A stretch of DNA of 64,000 nt from Io17-Chloro-G2 sp965226915 (GCA_965226915.1 CBDDEJ010000007.1:363621-427620), one strand, 5' to 3'; shown: positions 36,449-44,973, counted from the first letter of the stretch. Made by a program: numbers and translations. The notes: a model not told the origin generated them from the letters alone.

Positions 36449-37177
36449 ATGGAAAAAACTACCAAATTCCTTATTCTAATCGTCATTAGTTTGGCGATCC
36501 TTTTTGGCTGTACGGTTCAGCCTACACCCACTTCGGCTCCAACACCGGACATTCCAGCCACGGTGTCTGCGGCAGTGAAAGCGGCTTTGCCGACCGCTAC
36601 GCTAGTCCCACCGGCGGCTTGTCCGACTCCCTTACCGCCTCCGACATCAACAGTTGCTCCGACTCTGGTTCCGAATACTCCGACGCCCACCGCTGGGCCC
36701 ACTTCGACTGCGATGCCCTCGCCAACACCTCAGCCTACCCCAAAGCCGCCTGCAACTGTCGAGGCAGTTGTCGGGGCCACCATAGCGGCTATCGCTCCCA
36801 CCACGGCGGCACCCACCGCAACACCGCGGTCTCCGACGCCAACACCTTTTCGTGCTACTCCGACGCCAAGACGCCCTATAGTGTGGCAGGAAGTCGACCG
36901 ATGGACCGGAGACTTTCTCCAGACCACCACTCACTTCCGAGTCCGGGCAGATGAGTGGCGAATTACCTGGACCACTCAACCCGGCGAGTTGGCATTCAAG
37001 ATCAATCTGCACAATTCCAACCGGGAGCTCAAGACCGTCGTCATTGACAAAATTAACCCGGAACCAAACTCACTGGTATTTCTGAGAGACGGTGACCGTT
37101 ATGACTATAATGACTTTTATCTGGTTATAATCGGTTATCAGCCTTATACCGTCATCGTTGAAGAGCTAATCCGATAA
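36449..37177 (+). CDS. Lipoprotein with long Pro/Thr-rich linker and C-terminal beta domain
   Basis: The 242-residue protein has a lipoprotein signal (MEKTTKF, hydrophobic stretch, lipobox AILFGC with cysteine at 21). Then come about 125 residues of Pro/Thr/Ala repeats (PTPTPF, TPTAGPTS) that would form an extended wall-spanning stalk. The folded C-terminus of about 95 residues (RPIVWQEVDRWTGDFLQTTT onward) alternates hydrophobic and polar residues like a small beta sandwich. I do not recognise the domain. Such stalked lipoproteins are common in Chloroflexota. It is preceded by the 11-bp tandem repeat and is alone between remnants of mobile DNA. Confidence 0.75.
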   Translation: MEKTTKFLILIVISLAILFGCTVQPTPTSAPTPDIPATVSAAVKAALPTATLVPPAACPTPLPPPTSTVAPTLVPNTPTPTAGPTSTAMPSPTPQPTPKPPATVEAVVGATIAAIAPTTAAPTATPRSPTPTPFRATPTPRRPIVWQEVDRWTGDFLQTTTHFRVRADEWRITWTTQPGELAFKINLHNSNRELKTVVIDKINPEPNSLVFLRDGDRYDYNDFYLVIIGYQPYTVIVEELIR

Positions 37178-37426
37178 GTGAAGCCTGGACCAGGGGGTCT
37201 CCGTGGCTCGGCTCACAGACCATCTTGGCCATCTTGATGTTCCGGGAGCCGCCAGGCCCAATGTCCACCCCTTTTCCCTCGGTTGCCGATCATCGCTGAT
37301 ACCAACCCCCATGGTCCATGTTCTTGAACACCTCCAGGCGTATGCCGTCCTCCAGCGTCACCCGGTAGTAGATGCGGCTAATGGGCCTATGTTCCCACAC
37401 CTCCGCGTCAATCTGCCACCATTGGT

Positions 37427-38873
37427 CGACGGAGGTAACTGTTCAGACTTGATGAGGTGAATTGGCTCAAAGCCGTTGGAAAAACGCTGGCATGGCCGGG
37501 GGAGTTGTGGCATACCAGGGAGGTGGACACTGAACTAGACCTGAACGCGGCGAGTGGCGAAACTCTGCTGGAGATAATTGCCGGCCAGCGGGCAGTCATT
37601 GCCGATTTGCAAAGGCGGATTGGGGTTCTGGAATCCCGTCCCAACCGGCGCGGGTCGTCGGGGATGCCGGGTAATCAGCCGCACTCCAGCCGGCAAGCGC
37701 CGGAGAAAAAGGAGCCCAGAAAGCCGCGCCGCCATGGCTTCGCCCGCCAGCGCATGACTCCTACCCGGCGGGTGGAGCATGCCGTGGCGGTCTGTCCCGA
37801 CTGCGGGACTCACCTGAACGGCGGATGGGTACAGCGAACTCGGGAAGTCATTGAGCTACCGGTGGCTCCGGTAGAAGTGACCGAGCACGCCCTGGTAGCC
37901 CGCATCTGTCCGGTATGCCAGCGGCGCCGGCTGCCCAAAGAGGCCCTGCAGGGGGTGGTTCTGGGCCAGCAGCGCCTGGGGGTCAATCTGGTAAGCCTGA
38001 TGGTGACCCTGCGGGAGGAGGGACGGTTGCCCATAAGAATCATCCAATGGTACCTGGAGAGCGTCCATCAGTTGCACCTGAGTGTTGGCGCCATCGTCGA
38101 GGCCGTCCATGGAGTAGCCCGTCAGGCTGAGACGGCGGTGCGAGAGGTGCTCGAGCAAGTCCGCGCCAGTCCCGTGGTGCAGGGCGACGAAACCGGCTGG
38201 CGCCAGGACGGGAGCAACGGCTATGTTTGGACCTTCAGCACTCCCAGCGAACGATACTTCCTGCGTCGGGGTCGGGATAAGGGGGTGGTGGATGAGGTGC
38301 TGGATTCCTCCTTCAGCGGAGTGTTGGTCAGTGATTTCTACGCGGCCTATAACCACTACCCGGGCCTGAAGCAACGGTGCTGGGCTCATCTGCTGCGGGA
38401 TATCCATGACCTGAAAGGGTTGTACCCAGAAGACGCTGGGCTGGCTCAGTGGGCCGAGGCGGTTCACCAGGTCTACACGGAGGCCAAGGCCTCGGTCCTT
38501 CCCCGAGCCCAGCCAGGCCATCGCACCCAGCTAATGCTGGAGGAGAAACTAATGGTCTTGGCGCGGCCTTTCCTTAAAGATCCCCTGGCGGTTCAGGCCA
38601 AGCTCTGCCGGCGCATGGAACGGTTCATCAAGGAACTGTTTGTCTTCGTGTCGGACCCAGCCGTGCCCTCAGACAACAACGCCGCCGAGCGGAGCCTGCG
38701 GCATCTGGTAACCAGTCGCAAGATCAGCGGCGGCACCCGCTCAGGGCAGGGCGCCGACAGCAAGATGACCTTGGCATCCCTCTTTGGCACCTGGCGGGCC
38801 AGAGGTCTCAATCCCCTCCTGGAATGCCGCCGGTTGCTCACTTCCCCTCAACTCTGAACAGATTCCGACGGAG
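37427..38873 (+). mobile_element. IS66-family insertion sequence, copy 2 (body 37435-38865)
   Basis: The intact 1431-bp element has inverted ends GTAACTGTTCAGACTTGA and, read inward from the right, GAATCTGTTCAGAGTTGA. It is flanked by the exact 8-bp target duplication CGACGGAG (37427-37434, 38866-38873). It carries one complete transposase gene and is the likely active parent of copy 1, which is longer by exactly 13 bp. It interrupts a small DUF6504-like gene. Confidence 0.95.
37457..38857 (+). CDS. IS66-family transposase (intact)
   Basis: The 466-residue transposase contains an N-terminal coiled-coil-like segment (ETLLEIIAGQRAVIADLQRR), a zinc-binding pair CPDCG and CPVC (about 114 and 152), and the DDE domain: first Asp in VVQGDETGW (about 240), second in VLVSDFYAAY (about 292), Glu in DNNAAERSLR (about 415), with the terminal RKISGGTRSGQG. 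The length is normal for the single-gene form of the family. It starts 22 bases inside the left end of the element. This is the only intact IS66 gene in the window. Confidence 0.96.
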   Translation: MNWLKAVGKTLAWPGELWHTREVDTELDLNAASGETLLEIIAGQRAVIADLQRRIGVLESRPNRRGSSGMPGNQPHSSRQAPEKKEPRKPRRHGFARQRMTPTRRVEHAVAVCPDCGTHLNGGWVQRTREVIELPVAPVEVTEHALVARICPVCQRRRLPKEALQGVVLGQQRLGVNLVSLMVTLREEGRLPIRIIQWYLESVHQLHLSVGAIVEAVHGVARQAETAVREVLEQVRASPVVQGDETGWRQDGSNGYVWTFSTPSERYFLRRGRDKGVVDEVLDSSFSGVLVSDFYAAYNHYPGLKQRCWAHLLRDIHDLKGLYPEDAGLAQWAEAVHQVYTEAKASVLPRAQPGHRTQLMLEEKLMVLARPFLKDPLAVQAKLCRRMERFIKELFVFVSDPAVPSDNNAAERSLRHLVTSRKISGGTRSGQGADSKMTLASLFGTWRARGLNPLLECRRLLTSPQL

Positions 38874-39059
38874 TTGACCCGGAGTTCTTCCCACAGCTAG
38901 GTTTGAGGCTTTGGGGTGTCCGGGCAGGCCTGCTCCCTGGGAGTGTTTGGGACACATTGGGACCGGTTTGACATCACTGGTTCGAATCAAGTTCTGAGAC
39001 GATAGATATCCAAACCAAATTGTTGAGTTATCTGGTGCGACGGTATATGGATAGGAAAC

Positions 39060-39284
39060 ATGGTCGGAAAATTATCTTGGCTCAAAGATAGAACCCTGAG
39101 CTTACTGCCAAGCGAGACAGGCGCTGTTGCCTTTGAATACACCCTCGTCATGGGCGGTGTGAGTGCCGCAATCATGGTCGCCTTTTTGGTGGACCAGCCG
39201 ACATTGATGATTGTCGTGCTCCGCGGTGCTTGCTCGTCCATGGATCACCTTTTCGCTATGGACTGCACACCTTGGCAGGGATAG
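39060..39284 (+). CDS. Flp/class III pilin-like small protein, possibly truncated
   Basis: The 74-codon frame has a basic start and then ETGAVAFEYTLVMGGVSAAI (about 19-38), which resembles the Flp/Fap pilin signature in which a Glu-Tyr pair opens a hydrophobic helix. The remainder (after about residue 45) is not pilin-like, and no tad secretion genes are nearby. It is probably a relic within the island. The stretch 38874-39059 shows no gene. Confidence 0.4.
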   Translation: MVGKLSWLKDRTLSLLPSETGAVAFEYTLVMGGVSAAIMVAFLVDQPTLMIVVLRGACSSMDHLFAMDCTPWQG

Positions 39285-39338
39285 CTATCCCGGTCATCCA
39301 CAGAGACTTCTGCTTGCCTAGTTCCGTCCGGGCTTTCA

Positions 39339-40543
39339 ATGACAAAGGAAGACTCCGCCATTCTACCGCTTATGGCCGAGCTTCAACATCAGATGGATAC
39401 AGGTGGGTATATCAAGCCCACAAAGGATACCGTTGGAGCGTTTCTGCAACGTTGGTTAACCAACTACGTCAGTACACTGGTTCGGCCAAAAACATTCGAA
39501 GGCTACCAATATCGAGCCAAACATCTAATCGCTGGGTTGGGTCATATCCCGTGACCGAGCTCAACCCGGAACATATCCAGCATTACTATTTGGAGAAGAG
39601 TAAAACGCTCGCGGCCTCGACTATCGTTAAGCACCACCACCTTTTGAAGCAAGCCTTAAGCCAAGCGGTAGAATGGCGGAGTCTTCCCAGGAACGTTGCG
39701 GAGGCGGTAAAGCCACCAAGAGTCGCAAGGAAAGAAATGCGGGCTTTAAGCAGACCGGAGGTCCACCGGGTCCTAGTACTACAACGACGTGTTATCCTAC
39801 AAGGTAACTCGTGGGCGGATTTTGAAGCTGGCAACGAACGAGTGCGAGTCTCCCATGATGAACGGTCCGTAGCTGAAGAAGAAGACCTGAGCGTGTTTTC
39901 TCATAACGCGTCGTTGTAGTACTAGAAGCTTGCCAGGATACACAATGGCATCCTTTCTTCCACACTCTGACCTGGACAGGACTCCGGCGCTCTGAGTTAT
40001 TAGGTCTACGCTGGCGAGATATTGACGTGGAGTTGATGACTCTCCGGGTGGTTCAAACGCTTCAGAGGCTCAACACTGGGGAGTTTATTTATCAGGAGCC
40101 AGACTACCGCAGGCCGTCGTACTATATCGCTATCACCGGCCTCGTGCCTTGAATTGAGGGCGCACAGGGAGAACTAAGCCAGGTACGCAGAGGCGTTGGG
40201 GATACCCCTAACCGATAACACTTTGGTTTTCAGCCACCCTGTTGGGTCACCCAGATCCCCAATGACCCTATCAAACGCCTTTCGGCAGTTAATGAAGCGC
40301 ATCGGACTTGAAGGGGTTCGACTCCATGATTTGAGACATACCATGGCCTCGCTGTACCTAGAGCAAGGGGTAAGCCCAAAAACGGTCGCGGAGAGGCTCG
40401 GCCACGCATCCGTTGTGATAACTCTTGACCTTTACAGCCATTGCCTGCCAGGTGTCCAGGAGGCGGCAGCGGCGCAGTTTGACGCGGCGATGGAGTCGGC
40501 TAAATCCACGCCTGCCGAAATGGCCACCTCAGAATTGCGTTAG
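39339..40543 (+). pseudogene. Tyrosine recombinase (phage-type integrase), broken by frameshifts and a 153-bp element
   Basis: Pieces in order: 39339-39554 encodes the SAM-like N-terminus (DTVGAFLQRWLTNYVSTLV). A shift then leads to ELNPEHIQHYYLEKSKTLA and PEVHRVL up to 39772. The element at 39773-39925 intervenes. The frame next resumes with TWTGLRRSELLGLRWRDIDV, holding the first catalytic arginine, and stops near 40153. A last frame (40196-40543) has LHDLRHTMAS and LGHASVVITLDLYSH, with the H-x-x-R and nucleophile tyrosine. All catalytic residues survive in fragments. It lies about 30 bases from the terminator and right 55-bp repeat, the usual place for an island integrase. Confidence 0.88.
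39773..39925 (+). mobile_element. 153-bp CTAG-flanked MITE (type 2), copy 2
   Basis: It is nearly identical to 33813-33965, with one base changed in the left terminal repeat. Removing it while keeping one CTAG rejoins the integrase frame as VHRVLEACQDTQWHPFF, so the CTAG is a true target duplication. Confidence 0.93.
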
Positions 40544-40569
40544 CAAACCGTTAGCAAACCCTCAAAAAC

Positions 40570-40599
40570 AACGCCCCAGCTGTTTCAGGCCGGGGCGTT
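40570..40599. terminator. Terminator-like hairpin (right copy)
   Basis: AACGCCCC and GGGGCGTT, with extra pairing inside, form a hairpin followed by AAAAAT, between the integrase remnant and the rhodanese gene. It probably terminates both converging units. A relative is at 30806-30835. Confidence 0.75.
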
Positions 40600-40635
40600 A
40601 AAAATCCAACTTATTTTGAGGTTTTCGTTAGAACA

Positions 40636-41010
40636 TTACTTGGAATCAGGAGTGACAAACGGCAATCCCTGCTCTTTCCAACCGCTGAAACCGGGGTCCA
40701 TGTAGGCCACGTTGGTGTATCCCATGGCTTTCAGTGTCTGCCCTGCAAGGGCAGATCGTCCGGTGCCGCCTCAATGGATCACGATCGCGGCGTCTTTGTC
40801 GGGAACCACTTCTTCCAACCGGCCTTCGATGCGGCCGCGAGACAGCAATGTCGCGCTTTCAATCACGCCATTGGCCCACTCATCTGGCTCTCGTACATCC
40901 AAAATCACCAGCGGTTCACCGGCTACGACCCGGTCATGGACTTCTTTTGCCGGCACGGACGAAACCGTACTCTGGGCAATCTCGACCATCTTGCGGCCTG
41001 TGTCTGCCAT
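40636..41010 (-). CDS. Rhodanese-domain protein with in-frame TGA at the catalytic cysteine (candidate selenoprotein)
   Basis: From ATG 41010 the frame reads EPLVILDVREPDEWANGVIE, then LLSRGRIEGRL and DAAIVIH, then TGA at 40773-40771, then GGTGRSALAGQTLKAMGY and DPGFSGWKEQGLPFVTPDSK to TAA at 40636. The total is 124 codons, a full single-domain rhodanese. In the family the residue after IVIH/IVVY is the active-site cysteine of the C-x-x-G-x-R-S loop, and TGA stands exactly there. A perfect 8-bp hairpin with loop UGC begins 15 bases after the TGA (see 40737-40755). Sec in place of this Cys is known from marine metagenome rhodanese-like proteins. Alternatively it is a nonsense mutation TGC/TGT to TGA. 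No frameshift or other lesion is present. Confidence 0.8.
40680..40734. repeat. 55-bp direct repeat, right copy (putative att site)
   Basis: It is identical to 30917-30971 and lies within the 3' part of the rhodanese gene, here with the complete tail through TAA. It sits next to the integrase remnant, as expected for an integration site at the 3' end of a host gene. Confidence 0.9.
40737..40755 (-). promoter_or_regulatory. Putative bacterial SECIS hairpin in the rhodanese gene
   Basis: On the minus strand TCTGCCCTTGCAGGGCAGA forms eight perfect base pairs around a three-base loop UGC. The loop begins 23 bases after the TGA and has G in its second position. Both fit the described bacterial SECIS consensus (loop 16-37 bases from UGA, G within the first two loop bases). 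This is inference by pattern only. Confidence 0.55.
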
Positions 41011-41123
41011 TTACCAACTCCATTTTGAGAAATTTTGGGTACTTCGGTGGGTAAGGCTAACCCATCAGGCGACGTGGCGTCCAATCCACCTTCCTGTCCC
41101 GGATCAACGTTACCAGGGTAATG

Positions 41124-42118
41124 CTACCGGGGCGCGCAGGCTCGGATGATCTCCATGGCGCTCTGTTTGGCGCCGGGCCCAGACACCCTGGGCGAGACAA
41201 TGGGCAATGAAATGCCCGCATCCCGGTATTCTTCTAGTTTGGCGCGGCACTGTTCCGGAGTGCCCACTACGCCGATCTTATCGATCAACCCCGTGGGCAC
41301 CAACCGGCGCGCTTCTTCTTCGTTGCCCGACTGCCAAGCCCGGCGCACCGCGTCCACCTCATCGGCAAAACCCGACTCGGCCATCAGGCGGCGGTATCTG
41401 GGGAAACGGCCCGCGTAGCTGGCGATCACCGGCCGGAAGGAATCCCGCGCCGTGTCCAGGTTTTCCGACGCCGCGCATGATATGAGGGAAGCCACTTCCA
41501 CGTCTTTGGGATTTTTGCCCGCTCGTCTAGCGCCCTCGGCAACGTGGTGGGCCGCGGCGGCGGCGTGGTCAAGCGTGCACCAGGTCAGCAAGGCGCCCGG
41601 GATATCTCACCGGTGATTTCCAGCATTCGAGGACGCACCGCGGCGACATAGATCGGGATCTCCCGCCGCAAGGGCTGGAACCAAAGGTCGAATTCCTTGA
41701 TCTTTACGACCTCGCCCTGATAGGAGACCCGGCTGTCCTTCAGCAATCCGCGGACTACGTCCACGGTTTCCCTAAGCCTGGTCACCGGTTTGGTGAACTC
41801 CAGGCCATGCTCGGGCTCCACCTGGACCTTGTAGCTGGAGCCCACCCCCAGCACAAACCGCCCGTTGGAGAAGTGGTCCACGCACGCGGCGGCCATGGCG
41901 ATGGTAGGCGCCGTGCGAACGTAAACGCTAGTGATGCTGGTTCCCAGGCGGATACGCTGGGTGGACAGGGCGCAGGCGGTCAAAATGCTGAATTGGTCTC
42001 CGCCGTGGCCCTCGGCCATCCAGGCGGATTCGTATCCCAATTCCTCAGCCAACTGGACGCACTCCACTGCTTCCGCCGGGCCCAACCCTCCTGAGATTGA
42101 GATTCCTAAACGATTCAT
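41124..42118 (-). pseudogene. Luciferase-like flavin/F420 monooxygenase, one-base frameshift
   Basis: The first frame (from ATG 42118) encodes VQLAEELGYESAWMAEGHGG, IRLGTSITSVYVRTAPTIAM and GRFVLGVGSS, the N-terminal half of an LLM-class F420-dependent-type enzyme. It stops near 41588. The neighbouring frame continues at LLTWCTLDHAAAAAHHVAEG and runs to 41124 with LIDKIGVVGTPEQCRAKLEE. Inserting one C in the CCCGGG near 41597 gives ISPGALLTWC and joins them. It is either a recent mutation or an assembly error. AGGTGATT precedes ATG 42118. The combined length of about 330 is normal for the family. Confidence 0.85.
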
Positions 42119-42168
42119 AATCACCTACCAAACAGGCTGCACGCTAATCGGGCTGCCCGCAGATCAGG

Positions 42169-42696
42169 CTACACGAACCAGCCCATACCCTGGTAATACC
42201 CGCGCAGGTAGGCGATCTGCCCGCCATGGGTGATGTTGTCAAAGACGAAGACGCCCAGCAGATCGGAGATCAGCCGGGGCTCGTTGGCGGGCTGAACCAT
42301 TACGCTGCCTGCCAATTCTTCGTCGGTCAAAGCATTCAAGTATTCCCGGGCGCACTCCTTGACCGCCTCGGAATACGCCAACAGCACCTCTTTGGAAGGA
42401 GGTGTCCACTGGGCGAGTTGGTCTTTGGTCCAGCCTTGGCCGTTGTTTGCGGAATTGTCGTCCATGCCAAATTTCTGGTGCCATCCGTCCGCGACCCAGA
42501 TATGGGGTTTGGACTGGAGCCGCTCGTTGAAAAATAGGTCCACTACCCGGTTCATGTGAAACATAAGCCAGGCTATGGAATTGCTGTCATCGTTGGGCTG
42601 GCGAGCTAACATCGCGTCGTCCAGGCCCTCCAGCGCCCGGCCCACCATGCTCCAGTTGCGTTCCAGCGACGTGGAAATTACATCGGTTGCGGCCAT
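42169..42696 (-). CDS. DinB-family protein
   Basis: The 175-residue four-helix-bundle protein has the DinB/DUF664-type pattern IAWLMFHMNRVVDLFFNERL (about 43-62) and a later NITHGGQIAYLRG (about 156-168). The histidines in these two helices would form the metal-binding triad. Members include mycothiol- or bacillithiol-dependent transferases and uncharacterised stress proteins. The start at 42696 has GGAGG six bases upstream; the open frame extends 28 codons further but lacks conservation. Confidence 0.85.
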   Translation of the reverse strand: MAATDVISTSLERNWSMVGRALEGLDDAMLARQPNDDSNSIAWLMFHMNRVVDLFFNERLQSKPHIWVADGWHQKFGMDDNSANNGQGWTKDQLAQWTPPSKEVLLAYSEAVKECAREYLNALTDEELAGSVMVQPANEPRLISDLLGVFVFDNITHGGQIAYLRGYYQGMGWFV

Positions 42697-42856
42697 TCTT
42701 GTCCTCCATAACATGTAACGGCAGTGGTTCGCGGCCATTGTAACAGCAAGCAAAAGAGCGTCCCGGATTGGCGTTGACACTATTTTGCGGCCCGGCTACA
42801 CTCTGCCCTTGCCACCGAGTACGGTCGAATCCTTTTCCTATCAGGAGTGACCTTCC

Positions 42857-43655
42857 ATGACTGCGGCGACGGACAAGTGGAACCTAGAAACTCGGACGGA
42901 AACCCCGATTCTCTCCAAGCTGCCGTTTTCTTAGTGACGATTGTCGATGTAACAGTGGGTTCTTGAACTGTATTACAGACACTATCATGCCACATAAGAC
43001 TATAATACGTCTGTCTGGCGTAGCGCGAAACCCGGCCAATGGCTTTCCGGCCAGACCTCTAGAGGGCGAGTACTTTGAGAACTGCAACTGCCAGATTCTC
43101 TGCCCCTGCGTGATTCCCGGCTCCTCCGGTGAGCCCACCGAGGGGCATTGTGATGTTGGATTCGCGTTTCGCATCGGGCAGGGCGAGCACAACGGCGTTT
43201 CCTTGGACGGGCTAGTCTTCGTAATCGCCGCCTACACACCTGGAACAATGGGCGCTGGAAACTGGACGACGGCATTCTACGTCGATCAGCGGGCGAATCC
43301 CGGCCAGCGTGAAGCCCTGGGCCGGATTCTCTCCGGAGAGATTGGCGGCCCGATGGCGGCGTGGATGTCCCTGACCACGGATTTCAAGGGGACAAAATAC
43401 GTGGAGATAGATTTCCGGGCAAGGGGGCTCGAACGCAGCGTCGTCATTCCCGGAATCATGGAATTCCACATTGAAGGGATCAAAGCCGGCCCGAGACGGC
43501 GTTCACCCTTACGGTTGGAAAACACGGGCCACCCGGTCAGCTCCAAACTGGCCCTGGCCAAGGGCGCGGGCAGCACATGCAACGACCACGGCATGGCATG
43601 GGACAACACCGGCAGAAACGCCCACTACGCCAGGTTCCAGTGGAGTTGGCCGTAG
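42857..43655 (+). pseudogene. DUF1326 protein gene interrupted near its start by a 179-bp element
   Basis: ATG 42857 (AGGAG upstream) opens MTAATDKWNL and then enters the element at 42884-43062. Beyond it the frame resumes EGEYFENCNCQILCPCV and runs to 43655. Deleting 175 bp and keeping one CTAG gives NLEGEYFENC with no lesion. DUF1326 proteins carry the N-terminal CNCxxxCPC cysteine cluster seen here; their function is unknown. The element in this orientation has an open frame with its own ATG (near 42987) that is in frame with DUF1326, so a chimeric protein with a new 26-residue N-terminus is possible. Confidence 0.88.
42884..43062 (-). mobile_element. 179-bp CTAG-flanked MITE-like element, copy C
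   Basis: It is the reverse-oriented copy of the element at 7827-8005 and 35882-36060, again exactly 179 bp including both CTAGs. It inserted in codon 10 of a DUF1326 gene at the CTA-G of Leu-Glu. Confidence 0.9.
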
Positions 43656-43720
43656 CGGCTGTCCCCAACCCGCAGGGCCGTTCGCGCCGTATACCTGGAA
43701 ATCAACTGACAAGAGGGTGA

Positions 43721-44757
43721 ATGGACAACAATCAGCATCATAATAGTTCTTTTTTGATTAAAATCTTTATCGGATTGGTCGCGACCGTGCTCCTACTGGT
43801 TCCAGTAGCGTGCAGAGAAACGGCGCCGTCAGAATCGGCCGCCAAGGAGACCATCATATTCGCAGACCTGAACTGGAACAGCGCCAAGATACAAAACGAG
43901 ATCGCCCGTTTCATCGTCGAGAAGGGCTACGGATACCCCACTGACGCAGTTTTCGGGGGCACCTTGTCGCTATTCCAAAACCTACTGGATGGCGAAGTCC
44001 ACGTGACGTTGGAAATCTGGCTTCCCAATCAGCAGGAAGAGTGGGACAGGGCGTTGTCAAATAAGCAGGTCATTCCAGTCGGAAAGAGCATAAAAGACAA
44101 CTGGCAGAGTGCATTTATCGTTCCTTCCTACGTGATTGAGGGCGACCCGGAGCGAGGCATTGACCCGGTGGCTCCCGAGTTAAAGACGGTGCAAGATATC
44201 AGACAACACACGGAAATTTTTTCGGATGCCGTCAGTGAAGGAAAAGCTGTTTTGGTTGATTGTCCAATCGGCTGGTCGTGTGAAGAAATCAACACCCAGA
44301 TGGTGGATGCCTATGGCCTGGACGACGTTTTAACCCTGCGGAAGTCAGCGGACCAGGACGACTTGTTCAACTCTCTGAAGACCGCCTACGACAACGGCGA
44401 ACCTTGGCTGGGTTACCTATGGGCGCCGACCTTGCATTCAAGCCTTGAGCTTACCCGGTTGGAGGAGCCGCCCTACTCGGACTTTTGCTGGTTTACCACC
44501 AAGGCTTGCAACTATGGCCCTGCCGACATAACCATCGCAGTCCACCCCAGCTTGGTCCAGAGAGCGCCGGAAGTTATCGAATTTCTGAGGAAGTGGGATC
44601 TCACATCGGAAACAGCCGCTGAGGCCGAGGCATACATGGCGAAAAATGGCTTGACCTTCAACGCCACAGCCATTAGCTCAAGGCAAACGAAGCCGAGTGG
44701 ACTCAATGGGTCTCTCCAGAGGCGGCAGTGAAGGTGACAGATGCCCTGGCGGAATGA
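43721..44757 (+). pseudogene. Glycine-betaine/choline-type ABC transporter substrate-binding lipoprotein, frameshift near the 3' end
   Basis: The protein has a signal with lipobox (VPVAC) and an OpuAC/ProX-like domain: IIFADLNWNSAKIQNEIARF (about 45-64), VTLEIWLPNQQEEW, DCPIGWSCEEINTQMVDAYG and GEPWLGYLWAPT (about 228). It should capture a quaternary amine or related solute outside the membrane. The main frame runs to 44731, but the last about 16 residues are non-native. After one missing base near 44681 the family-like end KANEAEWTQWVSPEAAVKVT continues to TGA at 44757. No permease or ATPase gene is in the window. Most of the domain is intact, so a functional product is possible. Confidence 0.85.
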
Positions 44758-44835
44758 TTCGGCAAAAGAAATTATTCCAACGATTGGCATAGGAATGGTG
44801 AGCCTGGCTAGCAGAGTGAATGCGGGGAACGCTAT

Positions 44836-44916
44836 ATGAACCCATATTTGTGGGGGATTCTCATGGTGGGCCTGGTAGTGTGGATAGCACTAGGGCTATG
44901 GTGGTGGCTGGCATAG
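44836..44916 (+). CDS. Possible 26-residue membrane peptide
   Basis: ATG 44836 opens MNPYLWGILMVGLVVWIALG followed by LWWWLA and a TAG. This is a single hydrophobic helix with no charged residue, following GGGGAACGCT. Small one-helix proteins often sit next to transporter genes, and this one lies between the betaine-binding protein and an agmatinase-like gene. It could equally be chance. Confidence 0.4.
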   Translation: MNPYLWGILMVGLVVWIALGLWWWLA

Positions 44917-44973
44917 CTGGCCGTCATAGCAGCTGATGGCCGAAGGTTATGCGAGATTTTCAGCCGGCCATGC

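Larger units (their letters stand above)
37290..38896 (-). pseudogene. Small DUF6504-like gene interrupted by IS66 copy 2
   Basis: Reading leftward, about ten codons from near 38896 encode LWEELRVNSVD. IS66 then intervenes (37435-38865), and the frame resumes as QWWQIDAEVWEHRPISRIYY followed by RVTLEDGIRLEVFKNMDHGG, ending at 37290. The 8-bp duplication CGACGGAG at the junction confirms a single interrupted frame. The WWQ...YYRV...GGWY pattern resembles the small DUF6504/Y-family-polymerase-associated C-terminal domain. No clear ATG exists, so the original start is unknown. Confidence 0.6.

Noticed and set aside
36173..36486. Repeat-protein reading frames on the minus strand across the 11-bp tandem array
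   Set aside because: An 11-bp unit leaves all frames open and gives the same low-complexity peptide in each; no start signal or folded region.
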